This document shows, in pieces, positions 60,508-64,000 of a stretch of 64,000 bases of DNA (the stretch's first letter is position 1; every line of letters begins with the position of its first letter). Both the position numbers and the translations under genes were made by a program. The DNA comes from Callorhinus ursinus. Its lineage: Eukaryota > Chordata > Mammalia > Carnivora > Otariidae. The notes under the pieces were generated by a model. It was not told the DNA's origin and did not search any database. It saw only the letters and a list, made by a program, of their open reading frames with translations. The stretch lies in contig NW_020313285.1 in assembly GCF_003265705.1 (NCBI RefSeq), forward strand, positions 19,554,711 to 19,618,710, in the 5' to 3' direction.

Positions 60508-62325
60508 AGAAGGGGGGCAGAGCAAGATGGCGGAGGAGTAGGGGTCCTGGATTTCGTCTGGTCTCAGGAATTCAGCTGAATAGGGATCAAACCATTCTGA
60601 ACACCTACGAACTCCACAGGAGATCGAAGATAAGAAGAGTAACAACACTCTGAACAGAAAAGCGACCACTTTCTGGAAAGTAGGACGTGCGGAGAAGTGA
60701 ATCCGAGGCGATATTCGGGAGGATAGACGGTGGGGGCGGGGGCCTCCGTTGGCCGCTTCTGGCAAGTGCTAGAGCCGCGGAGCACAAAATCGGAACTTTT
60801 AGAAGTCGGCTCCGCTGAGGGACGTCGCTCCAGCGGCTAAGCGGGGGGTGGAATCCTCCCGGGACAGTGTGGTCTCAGGACCCTCGGGGTCACAGAAAGA
60901 CCAGGGGTGCCTGAGTGCGACAGAGCTCCCAGGTATCGGAGCGGGGAAGCCGACTGCAGAGACGGAGCCGAGGCACGGGCTCTCAGCTCGGGGTTGCCAT
61001 GAACTGTGATCTGCGGCCCACTCAGGCCACTGCTCCTCTAGCAGGGACCCAACAAGCGGCAGATCCGGGGAGACTCCCCTCCCTCCCCTGGGAGGAGCGG
61101 CGCGGGAGTGCACCGCAGGGATCTGCTGGGTTTGGAGACTCCACATGGGGTCGGGTGCCAGAGATACAAACGCTTGATCACAGGCCGGGTGAGCACGGAG
61201 TGCGGCCGAGACCAGGGAGACGGGAGTGACTGCTTTTCTCTGGGGGCACACTGAGGAGCGGGGCCCCGAGTTCTCAGCTCCTCCGGGCGGAGATTGGGAG
61301 GCCACCATTTTCACCCTGCTCCTCCAAAGCTGTACCAGAGCTTGCAGGGAACAAAAGCTCCTGAGAGCAAACTGGAGCAGCTTGCTTAGCCCGGACTCAC
61401 AAGGGCGGGGCAATTCCGCATCCGGCAAAGACATTTGGGAACCGCGGCAACAGGCCCCTCCCCCAGAAGATCAGCACGAACAGCCAGCAAGCCAAGACCA
61501 AGTTTACCGATCAAGGAGAACGGGAGAACTCCAGCGCTAGGGGAATACTGCACATAGAATTCATGGCTTTTTTACCATAATTCATTAGTTTTTCAAAGTT
61601 AATTTTTTAACTGTTTTTTTTGAAATTTTTTCCCTTTTTCAAACAACATCTTATCAATCCCTTTTTTAAAAAAAACATTTTTTTATTTTTCATTTTTAGA
61701 GTCATATTTTTATGCCTTCATAGTAGTTACCCTTATTTTTGGCATATATATATAAGTTGTTCTCTTTTTAAAATTTTGAGATACAATTTCTTCTAACAGA
61801 TAAAAATATACCCTAAATCACTAGTGTATGCCTTTGTTCTATTCTGCCTGATCACATTCTCTCCCTTTTTTTCTTTTTTCTTTTTCTTTTTAAATCTTCT
61901 TCTTTCTTTTTAAAAACAACTTCTTATCAATTCCTTTTATAAAATCTTTTATAATTTTCATCCTTACAGTCATCTGCCATCCCTTCATTGTATCAGCTCT
62001 TATATTGTACATATATAAGTCTTTCTTCCTTTAAAATTTTCCCAGGCACTTTCTTCTAACAGACCAAAATATGCCCAAAAGCTAGTGTGTGGCACTGATC
62101 TATGCACTAGCCTGATCATATTTGATCATATTCTGTTTTTTTTTGTTTTGTTCTGTTTTTGTTTGTTTTTATCTTTTTCTTTTTCCTTTTTTTTTCTCTT
62201 CTTTCTTTCCCTTTCTTGTCCCCTGGTTTCAGGTCTTTTTTGATTTGTATAGAGTATATTTGCTGGAGACGTTGTTAACCTGTTAGCATTCTGTTCTCTC
62301 ATTCCTCTGTTCTCCTCTGGACAAA
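60508..62325 (+). mobile_element. Younger carnivore L1: 5' UTR
   Basis: It starts near gggggcagagcaagatggcg g, a classical L1 5' end. A CpG-rich part (60,540-61,500) is followed by a T-rich part (61,560-62,240). The untruncated start shows the insertion was full length at the 5' end. The 211-codon reverse frame and the 104-codon forward frames in the CpG-rich part are not genes. Confidence 0.88.
60524..60533 (+). promoter_or_regulatory. YY1-like site at the L1 5' end
   Basis: AAGATGGCGG lies about 14 nt from the L1 start, the same motif and place as the YY1 site that positions transcription start in human L1. Function here is inference. Confidence 0.6.
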
Positions 62326-63221
62326 ATGACAAGACGAAAAAAATCACCTCAGCAAAAAGAACAAGAGGTAGTACCGTCTGCCAGGGACCTACTCAATTCT
62401 GACATTAGTATGATGTCGGACCTAGAGTTCAGAATCATGACTTTAAAGATACTAGCTAAGCTTGAAAAAAGCGTGGAAGTTATTAGAGAAACCTTTCTGG
62501 AGAAATAAAAGAACTAAAATCTAATCAAGTCAAAATCAAAAAGGCTATTAATGAGGTGCAATCAAAAATGGGGGCACTAACTGCTAGGATAAATGAAGCA
62601 GAAGAAAGAATCAGCGATATAGAAGACCAAATGATGGAAAATAAAGCGGCTGAGAAAAAGAGAGATAAACAACTACAGGATCACGAGGGCAGAATTCAAG
62701 AGATAAGCGATACGATAAGATGAAACAACATTAGAATAATTGGGATCCCAGAAGAAGAAGAAAGAGAGAGAAGGGCAGAAGGTATATTGGAGCAAATCAT
62801 AGCAGAGAACTTCCCTAATGTGAGGAAGGAAACAGGCATCCAAATCCAGGAGGCACAGAGAACCCCTCTCAAAATCAATAATAATAGGTCAACACCCCGA
62901 CATCTAATAGTCAAACTTACGAGTCTCAGAGACAAAGAGAAAATCCTGAAAGCAGCTCGGGAGAAGAGATACGTAACCTACAATGGTAGAAACATTAGAT
63001 TGGCAACAGACCTATCCACAGAGACCTGGCAGGCCAGAAAGGACTGGCATGATATCTTCAGAGCACTAAATGAGAAAAATGTGCAGTCAAGAATACTATA
63101 TCCAGCTAGGCTATCATTGAAAATAGAAGGAGAGATCAAAAGCTTCCAGGACAAACAAAAACTAAAGGAATTTGCAAACACAAAACCAGCCCTACAAGAA
63201 ATATTGAAAGAGGTCCTCTAA
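62326..63221 (+). pseudogene. L1 ORF1 (RNA-binding ORF1p), broken
   Basis: ORF1p is the trimeric RNA-binding chaperone of L1. ATG at 62,326 opens a 60-codon frame (MTRRKKSPQQ ... REVIRETF-like coiled-coil start) that ends at a TAA just after 62,505. The sequence then continues in the next frame through the coiled coil. That continuing frame meets TGA at 62,721-62,723 (in a CGA-like context), then is open to TAA at 63,219-63,221. The last 144 codons carry the RRM and C-terminal domain (IIAENFPNVRKE, STPRHLIVKL, REKRYVTYNGRNIRL, QDKQKLKEFA). The frame change equals loss of one base near 62,495. No full ORF1p can be made. Confidence 0.92.
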
Positions 63222-63302
63222 GCAAAAAGAGAGCCTAAAAGCAGCATATTTCAGAAAGGAACAGAGCCAATATACAGTAACAGTCACCTTACAGGCAATA
63301 CA

Positions 63303-64000
63303 ATGGCACTAAATTCATACCTTTCAATAGTTACCCTGAATGTAAATGGGCTAAATGCCCCAATCAAAAGACACAGGCTATCAGATTGGATTAAAAAACA
63401 AGACCCATCGATATGCTGTCTGCAAGAGACTCATTTTAGACCAAAGGCACCCCCAGATTGAAAGTGAGGGGGTGGAAAACCATTTACCATGCTAATGGAC
63501 ACCAAAAGAAAGCTGGGGTGGCAATCCTTACATCAGACAAATTAGATTTTAAAACAAGACTGTAATAAGAGGTGTAGAAGGACACTATATCCTACGTAAA
63601 GGGTCTATCCAACAAGATGATCTAACAATTGTAAATATCTATGCCCCTAACGTGGGAGCAGCCAATTATATAAAGCAATTAATAACAAAAGCAAAGAAAC
63701 ACATTGACAACAATACAATAATAGTGGGGGAATTTAACACCCCCCCCGACTGAAATGGACAGATCATCTAAGCAAAAGATCAACAAGGAAATAAAGACTT
63801 TAAATGACACACTGGACCAAATGGACTTCACAGACATATTCAGAACATTCCATCCCAAAGCAACGGGAATACACATTCTTCTCTAGTGCCCATGGAACAT
63901 TCTCCAGAATTGATCACATCCTAAGTCACAAATCAGGTCTCAACTGGTACCAAAAGATTGGGACTATTCCCTGCATATTTTCAGACCACAGTGCTTTGAA
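63303..64000 (+). pseudogene. L1 ORF2 endonuclease region, broken and cut by the window edge
   Basis: ORF2p carries an apurinic-type endonuclease followed by reverse transcriptase. ATG at 63,303 opens a 52-codon frame with VTLNVNGLN and CCLQETHF (active-site Asn and Glu) that stops at TGA 63,459-63,461. The rest of the endonuclease follows in shifted frames: GWKTIYHANG, VNIYAPN, SRIDHIL and FSDHSAL at 63,978 onward. At 63,730-63,732 the catalytic GDFN aspartate codon reads GAA (Glu). At least three frame shifts occur. Reverse transcriptase would lie beyond the edge. Confidence 0.92.

Noticed and set aside
60799..61434. A 211-codon minus-strand frame
   Set aside because: It is antisense inside the GC-rich 5' UTR of an L1, so its openness comes from base composition. 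L1 antisense ORFs are known in primates, but I see no support here.

Overview
This is mammalian nuclear DNA from a carnivore. Three things show this: one intron-containing chemokine gene with canonical GT-AG splice sites, many tRNA-derived CAN-SINEs with the carnivore ending (...gccacccaggcgcccc), and carnivore-type L1 sequence. The SINE wording (gagcagggagcccgatgcggg..., ggatcatgacctgagccgaaggcag) looks to me like a non-dog caniform such as a bear, seal or mustelid; that is inference from memory of SINE subfamilies.

Region by region. (1) 1-7,330: CXCL14 on the minus strand, four coding exons. The 3' UTR runs off the left edge. The promoter lies in a CpG island with a TATA-like box and an AP-1 site. 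(2) 7,330-59,980: a long intergenic stretch upstream of CXCL14 with no other intact gene. It holds CAN-SINEs (mostly minus strand, several with exact target-site duplications), MIR and L2 fragments, old L1 pieces, a solo ERV1-like LTR, an MLT1-like LTR, MER5-type DNA transposon remnants, microsatellites, minisatellites, and one complete processed copy of RPL27A that has lost its start codon. (3) 59,980-64,000: an old L1 ORF1-region remnant interrupted by a younger L1 in the same orientation. The younger L1 has a complete-looking GC-rich 5' UTR, a broken ORF1 and the broken endonuclease part of ORF2, and continues past the right edge.

Only CXCL14 is a convincing functional protein gene. Its mature 77-residue chain has every expected CXCL14 feature, including the CXC pair, no ELR, and the family-specific VSRYR insertion. 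Most of the other listed open frames are chance frames, antisense frames in CpG-rich DNA, or frames through repeats. I see no CRISPR, operon, phage or other prokaryotic system, and no evidence of a new multi-gene system. The most unusual items are structural: an apparent retro-insertion consisting of only an A-rich tail between 19-bp duplications, the start-codon-less full-length RPL27A retrocopy, and the nested L1 with a YY1-like site at its 5' end.
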